This document shows positions 51,775 to 60,957 of a stretch of DNA of 63,752 nucleotides, piece after piece (position 1 is the first letter of the stretch; each line of letters opens with the position of its first letter). The notes under the pieces were generated by a model. It made no database searches, had not been told where the DNA came from, and was given only the letters and a program-made list of their open reading frames with translations. The position numbers were made by a program, and so were the translations under genes. Source of the DNA: Anaerolineales bacterium (GTDB lineage Bacteria; Chloroflexota; Anaerolineae; Anaerolineales; Villigracilaceae); NCBI GenBank assembly GCA_020847435.1, contig JADLBX010000010.1:1-63752 (forward strand), in the 5' to 3' direction.

Positions 51775-53043
51775 TCATTCTGCCGTCGGGTTTGTCTCCT
51801 GATCTTTCTTTCCAAGTTTATCAAACAACTTTGCCATCGTTGGGTCGGGCGCTTCGGCGCGCGCAGGCGCCAGGATGTGAAACGTGGAGCCCGGGCAGGC
51901 TTTTTCGTCGTAGCCCGGCGATTCGACCCAGATCGCGCCGCCGTGCGCTTCGAGAATACCGCGTGCAATGGGCAGACCCAACCCGGGTCCCCCGCCCTTG
52001 AATTTGGTCTTGCCGCTGGAGTGCCGACCCACGCTTCCCAGTTGACCGAATTTCTCGAAAATCGAATTTTGGTTCTCCGGCGATATGCCGATACCGGTAT
52101 CGGTTACAGTCACTTCGACAAAGCCGGGCAACATACGCCCGTCAATCGCGATCGTGCCGTTGTCGGGCGTAAACTTGATCGCGTTGCTGATCACGTTCCG
52201 CAACGCCTGCGTCATGCGGATCGAATCGAGGTAGACCCACTGGCGGCTTCCCTCAAAACTTGCCAAGCTCAGCGTCAGGTTTCTGCTCCGCACCACTGGC
52301 TCGAATTCCTTTCGCAAGACCTCCAGCAAAGTTCCCAATTGCGCCGGTTGAAAATTTAAACGCAACAGGTCATTATCAATCATCGAGACGTCAATCATAT
52401 CGTCCACAATGACGCGCAGACGGTCAATGCCGACGGTCATGCCTGCCAGCAAACTTTTCAACTGACCGTCCGCCTGCTTGTCGGTCAGGTCGTCCATCAT
52501 GGACGAGTAGCCTTCGATCAGCGTCAACGGCGTCTTTAACTCGTGCGCGGCGACGGAGATAAACGCGGACTTGCTCCGATCCACCCGTTCCATTTGCTTT
52601 TGCGCTTTTTCCATCTCAGCCGAAATGTGCGTTACACGCGTCTCCATTTCGTAACGCGCCACCACGCCCAGCCCGTAGGTGTAGATCGGAATGATCGCGG
52701 CAAGCAGGTCGAGCGCCTGCTGTTTCGTGAGCGTTTCGTTCGCCACCTGAATCGTCAGCGCGATCATGCGGTTGATGAGGAAGGAGACGTGATACAACCC
52801 TTCCTCCAAATTCGTTTCCGTCGAAGACTTCGCCCAATCGAGCAGGATCGAATCCATCCAGGCTGGGTCGCCGGTGGCGACCGATTGCTCCAGCAGATCG
52901 AAAAACCTCCCCAACTGCTCTTCAAAACCCGCCCGAACTTCCATGCCACGCGCCAGATCCTGACCGACATGCTCGATCCAAGCTGGGCGAATCTTTTTCA
53001 GGATCAGCGGAATTGACGGGGCTTTCGTCTTCTTCTTGGGCAT
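51775..53043 (-). CDS. Soluble sensor histidine kinase
   Basis: About 422 residues starting at MPKKKTKAPSIP; the longer frame reaches into the M28 peptidase gene. A helical N-terminal region (about 1-160) of unknown type is followed by HisKA with AAHELKTPLTLIEGYSSMM (phospho-His in HELKTP) and HATPase with the N box NVISNAIKF, DTGIGISPENQ and GPGLGLPIARGILEAHGG. There are no membrane helices and no receiver nearby on this strand. A target regulator is not evident; the regulators at 59668-60402 or 19903-20731 are possible. Confidence 0.88.
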   Translation of the reverse strand: MPKKKTKAPSIPLILKKIRPAWIEHVGQDLARGMEVRAGFEEQLGRFFDLLEQSVATGDPAWMDSILLDWAKSSTETNLEEGLYHVSFLINRMIALTIQVANETLTKQQALDLLAAIIPIYTYGLGVVARYEMETRVTHISAEMEKAQKQMERVDRSKSAFISVAAHELKTPLTLIEGYSSMMDDLTDKQADGQLKSLLAGMTVGIDRLRVIVDDMIDVSMIDNDLLRLNFQPAQLGTLLEVLRKEFEPVVRSRNLTLSLASFEGSRQWVYLDSIRMTQALRNVISNAIKFTPDNGTIAIDGRMLPGFVEVTVTDTGIGISPENQNSIFEKFGQLGSVGRHSSGKTKFKGGGPGLGLPIARGILEAHGGAIWVESPGYDEKACPGSTFHILAPARAEAPDPTMAKLFDKLGKKDQETNPTAE

Positions 53044-53078
53044 AATGAATCGGTGTCTCGAACCTGAAACAAATTGTA

Positions 53079-53987
53079 TCAGTTTTGCGCGTCTGGCTGA
53101 ACGATCCAAACCCACAGCGTCCTGCCGACCGCTTCGAGGCTTGCCGGCGCAACCTTGTTCGCCGTATCGCCCAGCGTGTGCCAGAAGGGGTAATCGAAGT
53201 CAATCAAGTCCACAGCGGGAATGCCCGCTTCGAGGAACGGGGTGTGGTCGTCGAGCATGGAATATTTGTACTCAGGGATGAATTGATCCTCGTGCCCCAA
53301 ACTCTGCGCCGCCGACCAGATTTCATCCGTCAGCGCGGGGTCGGAATTCCGTTCTTTGTAAATGTTCAAGTCGGCATCGCCGACCATGTCCACAACCACC
53401 ACCGCGCGCGGCTGAAGCGCGTTGTTCGCGACAAATTCGCGCGAGCCGAGAATCCAATCCCAGCCTGCGATGCGTCCGTTATCCTCCGCGTCGAAAAACA
53501 CCAGCCACACATTGGTCGTATCCTTGGGCAATGAACGCGCCAACTCAAGCAAGACCGCCACACCGGAGGCGCCGTCGTTTGCGCCGGGCACAGGCAGGGA
53601 ATGGTTCGCGGCGACGGGGTCGTTATCGGCAACCATGCGCGAATCGTAGTGCGCGCCGAGGATGATCTGCGGCGGCGCGTCGGAGCGCTTCGCGATGAGG
53701 TTGAGGATGGGATGCCCCAACGCTTCCGATTCCTGGACCTCGACGTGCCAGCCCGCGGATTCCAACTCTGCCCGCATCCACGCGCGGACTTGAGCATGCC
53801 CCTCCGTGCCGGGGATGCGCGGACCGAAGGCGACTTGTGTTTTCACATCCTCGTAGGCGCGGAATCCGTCGAAGGAGGTCGCGTCAGGCTCAGGCTGGGA
53901 AAGATCCGAGTATGCGTACCAGCCGAGAACCGCCGCGAGCAGAAGTCCGATGACCGCCAGATACGTCGCGATGGATCGCTTCGTCAC
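53079..53987 (-). CDS. M28-family zinc aminopeptidase-like protein, membrane anchored
   Basis: This 302-residue protein has an N-terminal signal anchor ([18 protein letters not shown]). Its M28 catalytic domain shows the zinc ligands and base: [26 protein letters not shown] and FFDAEDNG, with a late His in [15 protein letters not shown]. Bacterial relatives are aminopeptidases or glutaminyl cyclase-like enzymes; DYPFWHT is typical of the latter's outer loop too, so both are possible. It should act outside the cytoplasm. It overlaps trmFO by 4 bases. Confidence 0.87.
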   Translation of the reverse strand: MTKRSIATYLAVIGLLLAAVLGWYAYSDLSQPEPDATSFDGFRAYEDVKTQVAFGPRIPGTEGHAQVRAWMRAELESAGWHVEVQESEALGHPILNLIAKRSDAPPQIILGAHYDSRMVADNDPVAANHSLPVPGANDGASGVAVLLELARSLPKDTTNVWLVFFDAEDNGRIAGWDWILGSREFVANNALQPRAVVVVDMVGDADLNIYKERNSDPALTDEIWSAAQSLGHEDQFIPEYKYSMLDDHTPFLEAGIPAVDLIDFDYPFWHTLGDTANKVAPASLEAVGRTLWVWIVQPDAQN

Positions 53988-55330
53988 GCTGTAACCATCT
54001 CATCCAACGCCGTTTGCAAGTCCGCCAGCGAACGTTCCGCGTATGTCGCGCCGCGCTCGCGCTTGCCGACTTTCGATGCGAATTCGAGCGGCGGAAGGAT
54101 TCCGAAATTGGCTTTCATCGGTTGGAAATCTTTCAGGTCGGCGTGTGTCACATAATGACAGAGCGCGCCGAGCATTGTGGTTTGCGGCAATGTGAGAGGC
54201 GCCTGGCTGTGATGAAGCCGCGCCGCGTTGACGCCCGCCAGCAAACCGGTGGCAATGTTGCCCATGTAGCCCTCCACGCCGGTGATCTGACCCGCGAAGA
54301 AAAGATCGTCGCGCGTTTTGTGTTGAAGCGTGGCGCGCAATAACTTCGGCGAGGCGATGAACGTGTTGCGGTGCATTTGTCCGTAGCGCATGAACTCGGC
54401 GTTTTCCAGCCCGGGAATCATGCGGAGCACGCGTTTCTGTTCGGGAAATTTGAGGTTGGTTTGAAAGCCAACAAGATTGTACAAACTACCGGCGAGATTA
54501 TCCTGCCGTAATTGCACGACTGTGTGCGGACGCTTCCCGGTGCGCGGATCGCGCAAACCGACCGGGCGCATGGGACCGAAGGCGAGCGAATCCACGCCGC
54601 GTTCGGCGATGATCTCGACCGGTAGACAGCCCTCGAAGAAATGTCCCGCCTTCACACCGGACTTGATCGCGTCTTCGAAAGCGCGCAATTCGATTCGCTC
54701 GGCTTGCAAGAGCGCACCGACAAACGCGTAGTATTCCTCTTTCGTGAAGGGACAGTTGATGTAATCGCCATCGTCCTGGTCGCCTTTGTCGTAGCGCGAG
54801 GCGCGGAAGGCGATCCGCATGTTCACACTTTCCGCGTGAACGATGGGCGCGATGGCGTCGAAGAAAAATAGATGCCCTTCGCCGCTCAACCCCACAATGG
54901 ATTGCGACAGCGCGGGCGAGGTCAACGGTCCGCTGGCGATAATGGTCGGCGAGTTCGGAATCGTTTCGACCTCCTCGCGTACGATCTCGATGTTGGGATG
55001 CTCTTCCAACCTCTCAGTGACCTTCTGCGCGAAGAGTTCGCGGTCCACCGCCAACGCGCCGCCCGCAGGCAGTGACGCCCCCTCGGCGCACTCCACCAAC
55101 AACGAGCCAAGCAAGCGCGCTTCATTTTTCAACAAGCCAGAGGCGCGGTCGGGCAGGTTCGAGCCGAGTGAGTTGGAGCAAACCAGTTCAGCCAGCGCGT
55201 CGGTCTGGTGGGCGCCGGTCTGCAAGACCGGGCGCATCTCGAAGAGGCGTACCTTCAATCCGCGTTGCGCGGCTTGCCACGCGGCTTCGCTCCCTGCCAA
55301 CCCGCCGCCGATCACGATTAAATCAGTCAT
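53984..55330 (-). CDS. trmFO: Methylenetetrahydrofolate-tRNA (uracil-5-)-methyltransferase
   Basis: This 448-residue protein starts [20 protein letters not shown] (FAD loop) and has [17 protein letters not shown] and [20 protein letters not shown], matching TrmFO. It uses folate and FAD to methylate U54 in the tRNA T-loop, instead of the SAM-dependent TrmA. It is the first gene of a minus-strand run and diverges from the GAF kinase at 55396. Its probable -10 box ends 6 bases before the ATG. Confidence 0.95.
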   Translation of the reverse strand: MTDLIVIGGGLAGSEAAWQAAQRGLKVRLFEMRPVLQTGAHQTDALAELVCSNSLGSNLPDRASGLLKNEARLLGSLLVECAEGASLPAGGALAVDRELFAQKVTERLEEHPNIEIVREEVETIPNSPTIIASGPLTSPALSQSIVGLSGEGHLFFFDAIAPIVHAESVNMRIAFRASRYDKGDQDDGDYINCPFTKEEYYAFVGALLQAERIELRAFEDAIKSGVKAGHFFEGCLPVEIIAERGVDSLAFGPMRPVGLRDPRTGKRPHTVVQLRQDNLAGSLYNLVGFQTNLKFPEQKRVLRMIPGLENAEFMRYGQMHRNTFIASPKLLRATLQHKTRDDLFFAGQITGVEGYMGNIATGLLAGVNAARLHHSQAPLTLPQTTMLGALCHYVTHADLKDFQPMKANFGILPPLEFASKVGKRERGATYAERSLADLQTALDEMVTA

Positions 55331-55336
55331 GCGTTG

Positions 55337-55364
55337 ATTCTACCATTGTAGAGCAAGATGGCAT
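55337..55364 (-). promoter_or_regulatory. Probable leaderless promoter of trmFO
   Basis: On the minus strand: ATGCCA (-35, inside a palindrome), 16-base spacer, TAGAAT (-10) ending 6 bases before the trmFO ATG. The matching plus-strand promoter uses the same palindrome centre. Confidence 0.4.
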
Positions 55365-55374
55365 CTTGCTCTAC
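55348..55374. repeat. GTAGAG-type palindrome between trmFO and the GAF kinase
   Basis: Perfect 12-base arms (GTAGAGCAAGAT and its complement) around GGC. The outer GTAGAGC is shared with the element at 7326-7356. The centre supplies a TGGCA/TGCCA sequence at the right place to serve as -35 element for both divergent genes. Confidence 0.75.
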
Positions 55375-55387
55375 GTCGTCGTATAAT
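55358..55387 (+). promoter_or_regulatory. Probable leaderless promoter of the GAF kinase
   Basis: ATGGCA (-35, four of six consensus bases), 18-base spacer and perfect TATAAT at 55382-55387, which ends 8 bases before the ATG. No ribosome site is visible. Confidence 0.5.
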
Positions 55388-55395
55388 TACACTGC

Positions 55396-58020
55396 ATGAC
55401 CGCTCAAACGGACATCGAATTCCAGCTCAAGGAAACCGCGCAACTCACCGAGACCGCGTGGTCGGCGCTTGTCGAGCGCGAAGCGGGCATGTGGCGCGTC
55501 CTCTCGCATCACCACCTCGCCAAAAAGAATCAACCGGAACTCATCAAATTTCTCAGCCAAGCCGAAGTGGACGCGTGGCTGTGCGGCGCGCTCAGCGGCG
55601 GGCAGAGCCGCTCCGTTTCACTGCCCCAATCAAGCGCTCTCGACGTGGGGCGGCTCTTTGCCTTCCCGCTGAAGGGGATGTCGCGCGTCGTTTTGGCTGG
55701 AGCAGACCAACTCAGCGCCGATTCGCAGAGGCTGTGGCGGCTCGTCGTCTCCAACATGCAGAACGGAAACGCGCCCGCGGATTCGTCCGCATCCGCGTCG
55801 GTTGCCGCCTCGTTGCTCGTCCCCGATCTGGATTCGGAAAATCCCTACGACATGCCGCGCGCGCTCGACCGCGCCCTCACCTCCTTCTTGCGCCTCGTTT
55901 CTGTACAAGGAGCCTGGCTCGCCGTTCGCCGCGGCGACTCGCTGGAAGTGCGCGCCCAGTGGAACGCGCCCTCCTGCGCCAACCTCGACCTCCCCATCGA
56001 ATCGAACGCCCTGCTCCGGCGCATGAACCGCAACCTCACGCCGATGGTCGTCAACCGCGAAGACCCGTTGTGGGAATCCATCCCGCACACAGGCTTGAAA
56101 TCCAACACAAAATTGTGGACGTGCATCCCCATCGTCATCGGACAACGCATGATCGCCACGCTGGTCGTCTGGCGCACGTCCGCTTTCAAACGCGACGAAT
56201 GGAATCGCCTGACCGAACTCATCACGCAGACCGCGCCCGCCATCGAAACGATCATCACGTTTGCCGAAATGGCGAACCATTTACGACGGCTCGCCATGCT
56301 CAACGATTTCTCGCTGACGATTTCGACCGGGCGAAACCTCGAACAAATTGCGCGGCGCGTCTTTGCCTTGCTGGCGCGCGCCTTCGGCACCGAACTCATC
56401 GTACTCGATCTGCTCTCCGCTGATAACCGACTCGTCACCGAGTTCCGCACCAAGGACGGCAATGTGATCTCCTCCTTGCGCAGCGCGAACGAACAATGGA
56501 TCGCGTCCACGCTCAAAGGCAGTCAGAAAGCGAGACTTGGCGACGAACTACTGGCGGGCATCGCGCCGCTGTATGAAAACGCGCTCTCCGGGGTGTATGT
56601 ACCGCTGCGGTTTCGCGGACAGATCATCGGCTCGCTCTGCATCGAAAACGCCAAAGCGGACGCGTTCAACTTTTACGATGAAAGCCTGATCGTGGTCATC
56701 GCCAGTCACCTCGCCAGCCTCGCGGACTACACCCGCGTGCGCGAAGAAGCGGAAGGACGCGCGCGAAATTTGGGCTTGATCCACGAAGTGGTCGGGCAGG
56801 TCGTCGGCTTGACCGACTCTCAGCAAGTGGCGCAGATCACCGCCGAACTGCTGGCGCGCTATTTTGCCTACGAACTCGCGGCGGTCTTCATCGCCGACCC
56901 CAAAGGCAACCTCACCATCGGCGGCTTCGGCGGCGCCAGCCAAAACGTGGTCAAACGCGCCATGCAATCGTTCGAGTACCCGGTCAGCGGAGGCATCACC
57001 GGTCACGTCTTCGAGACCGGCGATAGCGTGGTCGTAAACGATGTGTTGCAGGATGGTCGCTATCGTTCGATCAAAGGCTGGCAGGCAGGTTCCGAAATGT
57101 GCGTGGCGATCCGCGACGGTATGAAGATTCTCGGCATCATTGACGTGGAAAGCAGTTCGCGCAACGCCTTCACGCACAACGACTTCATGGCGCTGGAATC
57201 GCTCGCCGGCATCCTCGCCAGCGTCATCACCAGCGCGGATCAATATCAGCGACTGGAATCAACCATCAACCAATTGCGCGCCACCCAGATCGAACTGCGC
57301 GAGCGGATGGATGCCCAACGCAAAGCCGAGAACCGACTGTTGCAAGCCGCCAAACTAGCGGCGGTCGGCGAGATGGCAGCAGGCATCGCCCACGAGTTGA
57401 ACAACCCGCTGACTTCGGTCACCGGCTTTGCCGAACTGGCGCTCGGCGAACTCCCGGATGAGAACCAGACGCGCAAAGACCTTGAACTTGTCGTCCGTGA
57501 AGCCAAGCGCGCACGTGACGTGGTGCGCCGCCTGCTGGATTTCGCGCGGCAGGGTGAAAGCACGCGCGCCCGCGCCTCCCTGAACGAGGTCACAGACGAC
57601 GTGGTCGCGCTGAGCCGGCATCTCATCCACACCAGCGGCGTAACGTTGAAAATCCATTTCGAGGAATCCCTCTCGTGGGTGATGATTGACGCGAACCAGA
57701 TCAAGCAAGTCGCGCTCAACCTTGTGCACAATGCCTTGCAAGCCATGCCCGATGGAGGCGCGCTGGAAATCACGACCGCCCTGGGAAAAAGAAATGAGCG
57801 CGATTGGGCTCTGCTTACCGTCCGCGATACCGGTGTGGGAATTCCGCAGGAAGACCTTTCAAGAATCTTCGAACCGTTCTTTACCACCAAAAGCGACCGC
57901 GGCGGCACAGGGCTTGGATTATCGGTTACGTATGGAATTGTCACAGATCACGGAGGCACAATCGAAGTGGAAAGCGAACCGGGCAAGGGATCGAAATTTA
58001 CCGTGTGGTTGCCGATATGA
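55396..58020 (+). CDS. Soluble multi-GAF histidine kinase
   Basis: 874 residues, no membrane helix. A divergent GAF-like N-terminus (about 1-125) is followed by GAF domains at about 150-290, 300-450 and 455-615 (LGEMCVA-type interior EMCVAIRDGMKILGIIDVES). A coiled coil, HisKA (MAAGIAHELNNPLTSVTGFA, phospho-His in HELNNP) and HATPase (NLVHNALQAM, GTGLGLSVTYGIVTDHGG) complete it. HELNNPL belongs to the NtrB-like/HisKA group. It is the first of three overlapping signalling genes (kinase, REC-kinase, regulator). Confidence 0.92.
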   Translation: MTAQTDIEFQLKETAQLTETAWSALVEREAGMWRVLSHHHLAKKNQPELIKFLSQAEVDAWLCGALSGGQSRSVSLPQSSALDVGRLFAFPLKGMSRVVLAGADQLSADSQRLWRLVVSNMQNGNAPADSSASASVAASLLVPDLDSENPYDMPRALDRALTSFLRLVSVQGAWLAVRRGDSLEVRAQWNAPSCANLDLPIESNALLRRMNRNLTPMVVNREDPLWESIPHTGLKSNTKLWTCIPIVIGQRMIATLVVWRTSAFKRDEWNRLTELITQTAPAIETIITFAEMANHLRRLAMLNDFSLTISTGRNLEQIARRVFALLARAFGTELIVLDLLSADNRLVTEFRTKDGNVISSLRSANEQWIASTLKGSQKARLGDELLAGIAPLYENALSGVYVPLRFRGQIIGSLCIENAKADAFNFYDESLIVVIASHLASLADYTRVREEAEGRARNLGLIHEVVGQVVGLTDSQQVAQITAELLARYFAYELAAVFIADPKGNLTIGGFGGASQNVVKRAMQSFEYPVSGGITGHVFETGDSVVVNDVLQDGRYRSIKGWQAGSEMCVAIRDGMKILGIIDVESSSRNAFTHNDFMALESLAGILASVITSADQYQRLESTINQLRATQIELRERMDAQRKAENRLLQAAKLAAVGEMAAGIAHELNNPLTSVTGFAELALGELPDENQTRKDLELVVREAKRARDVVRRLLDFARQGESTRARASLNEVTDDVVALSRHLIHTSGVTLKIHFEESLSWVMIDANQIKQVALNLVHNALQAMPDGGALEITTALGKRNERDWALLTVRDTGVGIPQEDLSRIFEPFFTTKSDRGGTGLGLSVTYGIVTDHGGTIEVESEPGKGSKFTVWLPI

Positions 58021-59621
58021 ACGCCGCGACAACGACCGCCTCCGCCTCCATCCTTGTGGTTGACGACGAGCCCGGCATCGCCGCATTGTGCGACCGCGTG
58101 CTCAGCCGCGAGGGCTACCGCGTCACCGCGCTGATCAACCCGCACGCGGCGATCGAACACCTGCAACAAACGCGCTCCGATCTCCTGCTCGTTGACATCC
58201 GCATGCCCGAAGTGGACGGCTTCGACGTGATCTCGCGCGCCAAGATCGTCCAACCCGACATTGCCGTGTTGGTGATGACCGGCTTCGGCACGGTCGAAAC
58301 CGCCATCCGTGCGCTGAGGCAGGGTGTGGACGGGCTCTTGTTGAAGCCGTTCGAAAAAGGCGACGAACTTGTGCAAGCGGTCGCGCAGGCAATCAACGAT
58401 AACCACCGCAAGCGCGACGCGGCGCGCGTGCAAGCCCTGCGCCCGCTGTTCAACGTCACCGAAACGCTGTTTGCCGAGACGGATCAAAACAAATTGATCG
58501 GACTCATCGCCGGCGCGATCCGCGATCACCTGAATTGCTCGAATGTCGCTTACTATCGCGTGGATAATGGAACGGTCGCGGCGGTGGCGCAGGTCGGAAA
58601 AGCCCTCCCCGTCGAAACGGACTCGGGCGCCGCCGCCCTGATCCGCCGCGTCGCCGAAGACCGGGACCCGATGATCATCCACGCGACGGGACCGGGCGAA
58701 GTGGACGCGCAATCGCTTCTTTCCACGGTTGGGCTTGGTTCAGTTATCCTCATCCCAGTCCCCCGTGTGAACATGAACAGCGTGCTGTTCGCGGGGCGCG
58801 ATTCGTCCGGCGCGCAATTCCGCGGCGCCGACCTCGAACTCTTTTTCGTGTTGGCGCGCCAGGCGGTGGTAGCGATGGAGAACGCGCGCTTGTACGCGGA
58901 CTTGCGGGACACGCTCCGCCGCGTCGAAGAATCGCAAGAGGCATTGTTGCGCGCGGAAAAAATGGCGGCGGCAGGCAGGCTCACCGCCTCCATCGCGCAC
59001 GAGGTGAATAACCCGCTTCAATCGGTGCAAAACTGTTTGCACCTGGCTGGGCGCGAAGACCTGCCCGCCGAAAAGCGGAAGGAATATTTTGAACTCGCGC
59101 GGGCAGAACTCGACCGCCTGATGAAAACCATGCAAAGAATGCTCGAGTTCTATCGTCCGGGCGCTGTGCGCGTCGAACACGTGGACGCGCTCGAACTGCT
59201 CAAGCATGTAATTAGCCTGACTTCGCCGCAACTCAGCCAACGAAATATCCAGATCAAAGTCGACCTGCCGGATTCGCTCCCGTTCATCTACGCGGTGAGC
59301 GGGCAAATCCAACAGATCTTCATTAACCTGATCCTCAACGCGCACGATGCCATGCCCTCGGGCGGAGAAATGAAGATCGGCGCGCGCGCGTTGGATGGCG
59401 GCGTCGAACTGACCTTTAGCGACAACGGGCCCGGCATTCCCGAAGATCAACGCAACAATATCTTTGAACCGTTCTTCAGCACAAAGGAAGGCGGCACCGG
59501 CTTGGGGTTGACTGTGAGTTACAATATCGTCACCGCGCACGGCGGGAAGTTGGACCTTGTGGATCGCGACGAGCCGGGCGCCTGTTTCCGATTATTCCTG
59601 CCGACGGGAGATAAGCAGTAG
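58017..59621 (+). CDS. REC-GAF-histidine kinase
   Basis: 534 residues from MNAATTTASASIL; the ATG overlaps the upstream stop by 4 bases. A receiver comes first (ILVVDDEPGIAALC, Asp in LLLVDIRMPEVDG, Lys in LLKPFEKG; about 10-125), then a GAF (about 140-295), HisKA (LTASIAHEVNNPLQSVQN) and HATPase (NLILNAHDAMP, GTGLGLTVSYNIVTAHGG). A receiver placed before a kinase allows phosphorelay from the upstream kinase. This is a typical NtrB-like arrangement in Chloroflexota. Confidence 0.92.
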   Translation: MNAATTTASASILVVDDEPGIAALCDRVLSREGYRVTALINPHAAIEHLQQTRSDLLLVDIRMPEVDGFDVISRAKIVQPDIAVLVMTGFGTVETAIRALRQGVDGLLLKPFEKGDELVQAVAQAINDNHRKRDAARVQALRPLFNVTETLFAETDQNKLIGLIAGAIRDHLNCSNVAYYRVDNGTVAAVAQVGKALPVETDSGAAALIRRVAEDRDPMIIHATGPGEVDAQSLLSTVGLGSVILIPVPRVNMNSVLFAGRDSSGAQFRGADLELFFVLARQAVVAMENARLYADLRDTLRRVEESQEALLRAEKMAAAGRLTASIAHEVNNPLQSVQNCLHLAGREDLPAEKRKEYFELARAELDRLMKTMQRMLEFYRPGAVRVEHVDALELLKHVISLTSPQLSQRNIQIKVDLPDSLPFIYAVSGQIQQIFINLILNAHDAMPSGGEMKIGARALDGGVELTFSDNGPGIPEDQRNNIFEPFFSTKEGGTGLGLTVSYNIVTAHGGKLDLVDRDEPGACFRLFLPTGDKQ

Positions 59622-59667
59622 CAATCTCATGAACTCAACCAAACGATCATTCCATGGGAGATAAACA

Positions 59668-60402
59668 ATGAAGTCAAACATTCTGGTGGTAGACGACGAA
59701 CCCGTAGCGCGCCAATCCATGAGCGACATTTTGCGGCTGGAGGGATTCGCCGTCAACTCCGTGCCGAACGGTCAGGCGGCGATCGAATACGTCCGCACGC
59801 ATCCGGTCGAATTGATGATCGTTGACTTGCGGATGCCCGGCATGGACGGTTTGGAAGTTGTGCAAGTAGTCAACCAGATCTCGCCGGAAACCGAAGTCGT
59901 CTTGCTGACCGCGTTCGCCACCACCGAGTCCGCGATCCAGGCGCTACGCCTGCGCATCCACGATTATTTGCTCAAACCCGCCTCGCCCACGCAGGTGATC
60001 GCCAGCGTCAAAAAAGGACTCTCCCGCCGCGACGCACGCTTGAAAGCGCGCGCCGGCAACGCCATCACAGAAGTGGACGAAGGCAATGCAGAGTTCAATT
60101 TGAAAGACGGCACATACATTGACCTCTCCCGCCGCTTGATCCGCAAAAAAGACAACATCATCCACCTTACCCCTGCCGAGGGACGCCTGCTGCGCGTGCT
60201 GATCGAAAACCCGGGACGCGTCTACTCGCACCGCGAGTTGGTCCTGCTCGTGCAAGGCTACGACACCTCCCAGCGCGAAGCGCCCGAAATCCTGCGCCCG
60301 CTGGTAAGCCGCTTGCGCCACAAACTGGAATCCTTCCCCTCGCTGTCTGATCGCATCGTCAGCGTGAGAGGGACAGGATATTTGTATGAGGGCGATAAGT
60401 AA
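59668..60402 (+). CDS. OmpR-family response regulator
   Basis: This 244-residue protein has a receiver (VVDDEPVARQSM, Asp in LMIVDLRMPGMDG, Lys in YLLKPASPTQ; about 1-120), a linker (about 120-150) and a winged-helix DNA-binding domain (LTPAEGRLLRVLIENPGRVY to RIVSVRGTGYLYEG). It would bind promoter DNA when phosphorylated, presumably by one of the two kinases upstream. It follows them after 46 bases, with a GGGAGATAAACA ribosome region before the ATG, and ends in a clear terminator. Confidence 0.93.
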   Translation: MKSNILVVDDEPVARQSMSDILRLEGFAVNSVPNGQAAIEYVRTHPVELMIVDLRMPGMDGLEVVQVVNQISPETEVVLLTAFATTESAIQALRLRIHDYLLKPASPTQVIASVKKGLSRRDARLKARAGNAITEVDEGNAEFNLKDGTYIDLSRRLIRKKDNIIHLTPAEGRLLRVLIENPGRVYSHRELVLLVQGYDTSQREAPEILRPLVSRLRHKLESFPSLSDRIVSVRGTGYLYEGDK

Positions 60403-60413
60403 ACAAATACAAG

Positions 60414-60449
60414 AAGGACAATCGCCAAATGGATTGTCCTTTTTATTTC
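60414..60449 (+). terminator. Rho-independent terminator of the three-gene signalling operon
   Basis: AAGGACAATC pairs perfectly with GATTGTCCTT across GCCAAATG, followed by TTTTATTT. It lies 12 bases after the response regulator stop. Confidence 0.85.
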
Positions 60450-60451
60450 AC

Positions 60452-60516
60452 CTTCTGCCGCTTCGACAAACTTCCTGAACAACTTTCTCGTCAGTACCTA
60501 ATCCGCCAGCTATTCT
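60452..60516 (-). pseudogene. Decayed 3' fragment of a puuD-like gene
   Basis: On the minus strand this stretch matches the end of the puuD-like gene at 60972-61036. It encodes TRKLFRKFVEAAEG, versus TRNLFRKFVEAAEG in the intact gene. Two in-frame stops interrupt the region just before it (E*LAD*V versus EWLTDQE). The fragment lies upstream of the ridA-like gene, whose other side borders the intact gene, so the 3' end has been duplicated around ridA. Confidence 0.7.
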
Positions 60517-60532
60517 GAACCACAGGTAAAAC

Positions 60533-60940
60533 ATGCCGAAAGAATACATCAACCCAAAAGAACTGTTCCCCAGCCTGCAATATGGCTTTTCCCAAATTGT
60601 CACTAGCGGAAGCGGCAAAATGGTATTTTTATCCGGGCAGGTCGGCTGGGATGAACAACAGCAGATCGTTGGAGCCAACGACCTGCGGGCGCAAACCTGG
60701 CAAGCGTTTAGAAATACCGAAATCGCCATAAAAGCGGCGGGCGGCGCATTGACAGATATCGTTTCGATGCGGATTTATATTGTCGAGGAAAAGATGGAAG
60801 AAAGCCGTCATATTCAAGCCGCCCTAAAAGAATTTTTTCCAGCGGAGAAGGCGCCGACCACAACCTGGATTGGGGCGCCAAGGCTGGCAAACAAAGACTT
60901 TTTGATCGAGATAGAAGCCGTCGGGGTGATCGAGAATTAA
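60533..60940 (+). CDS. RidA/YjgF/UK114-family protein
   Basis: This 135-residue protein is a one-domain RidA-fold with VFLSGQVGWD, an AFRNTEIAIKAAGG region and a closing WIGAPRLANKDFLIEIEAVG. RidA proteins hydrolyse reactive enamines/imines made by PLP enzymes such as threonine dehydratase. The usual conserved Arg of RidA (in the IRVG-like loop) is not obvious: the equivalent segment reads WIGAPRL, so activity may differ. It lies between the decayed and intact puuD-like sequences, on the opposite strand. Confidence 0.85.
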   Translation: MPKEYINPKELFPSLQYGFSQIVTSGSGKMVFLSGQVGWDEQQQIVGANDLRAQTWQAFRNTEIAIKAAGGALTDIVSMRIYIVEEKMEESRHIQAALKEFFPAEKAPTTTWIGAPRLANKDFLIEIEAVGVIEN

Positions 60941-60957
60941 CGGCAGGCAATCTCAAT

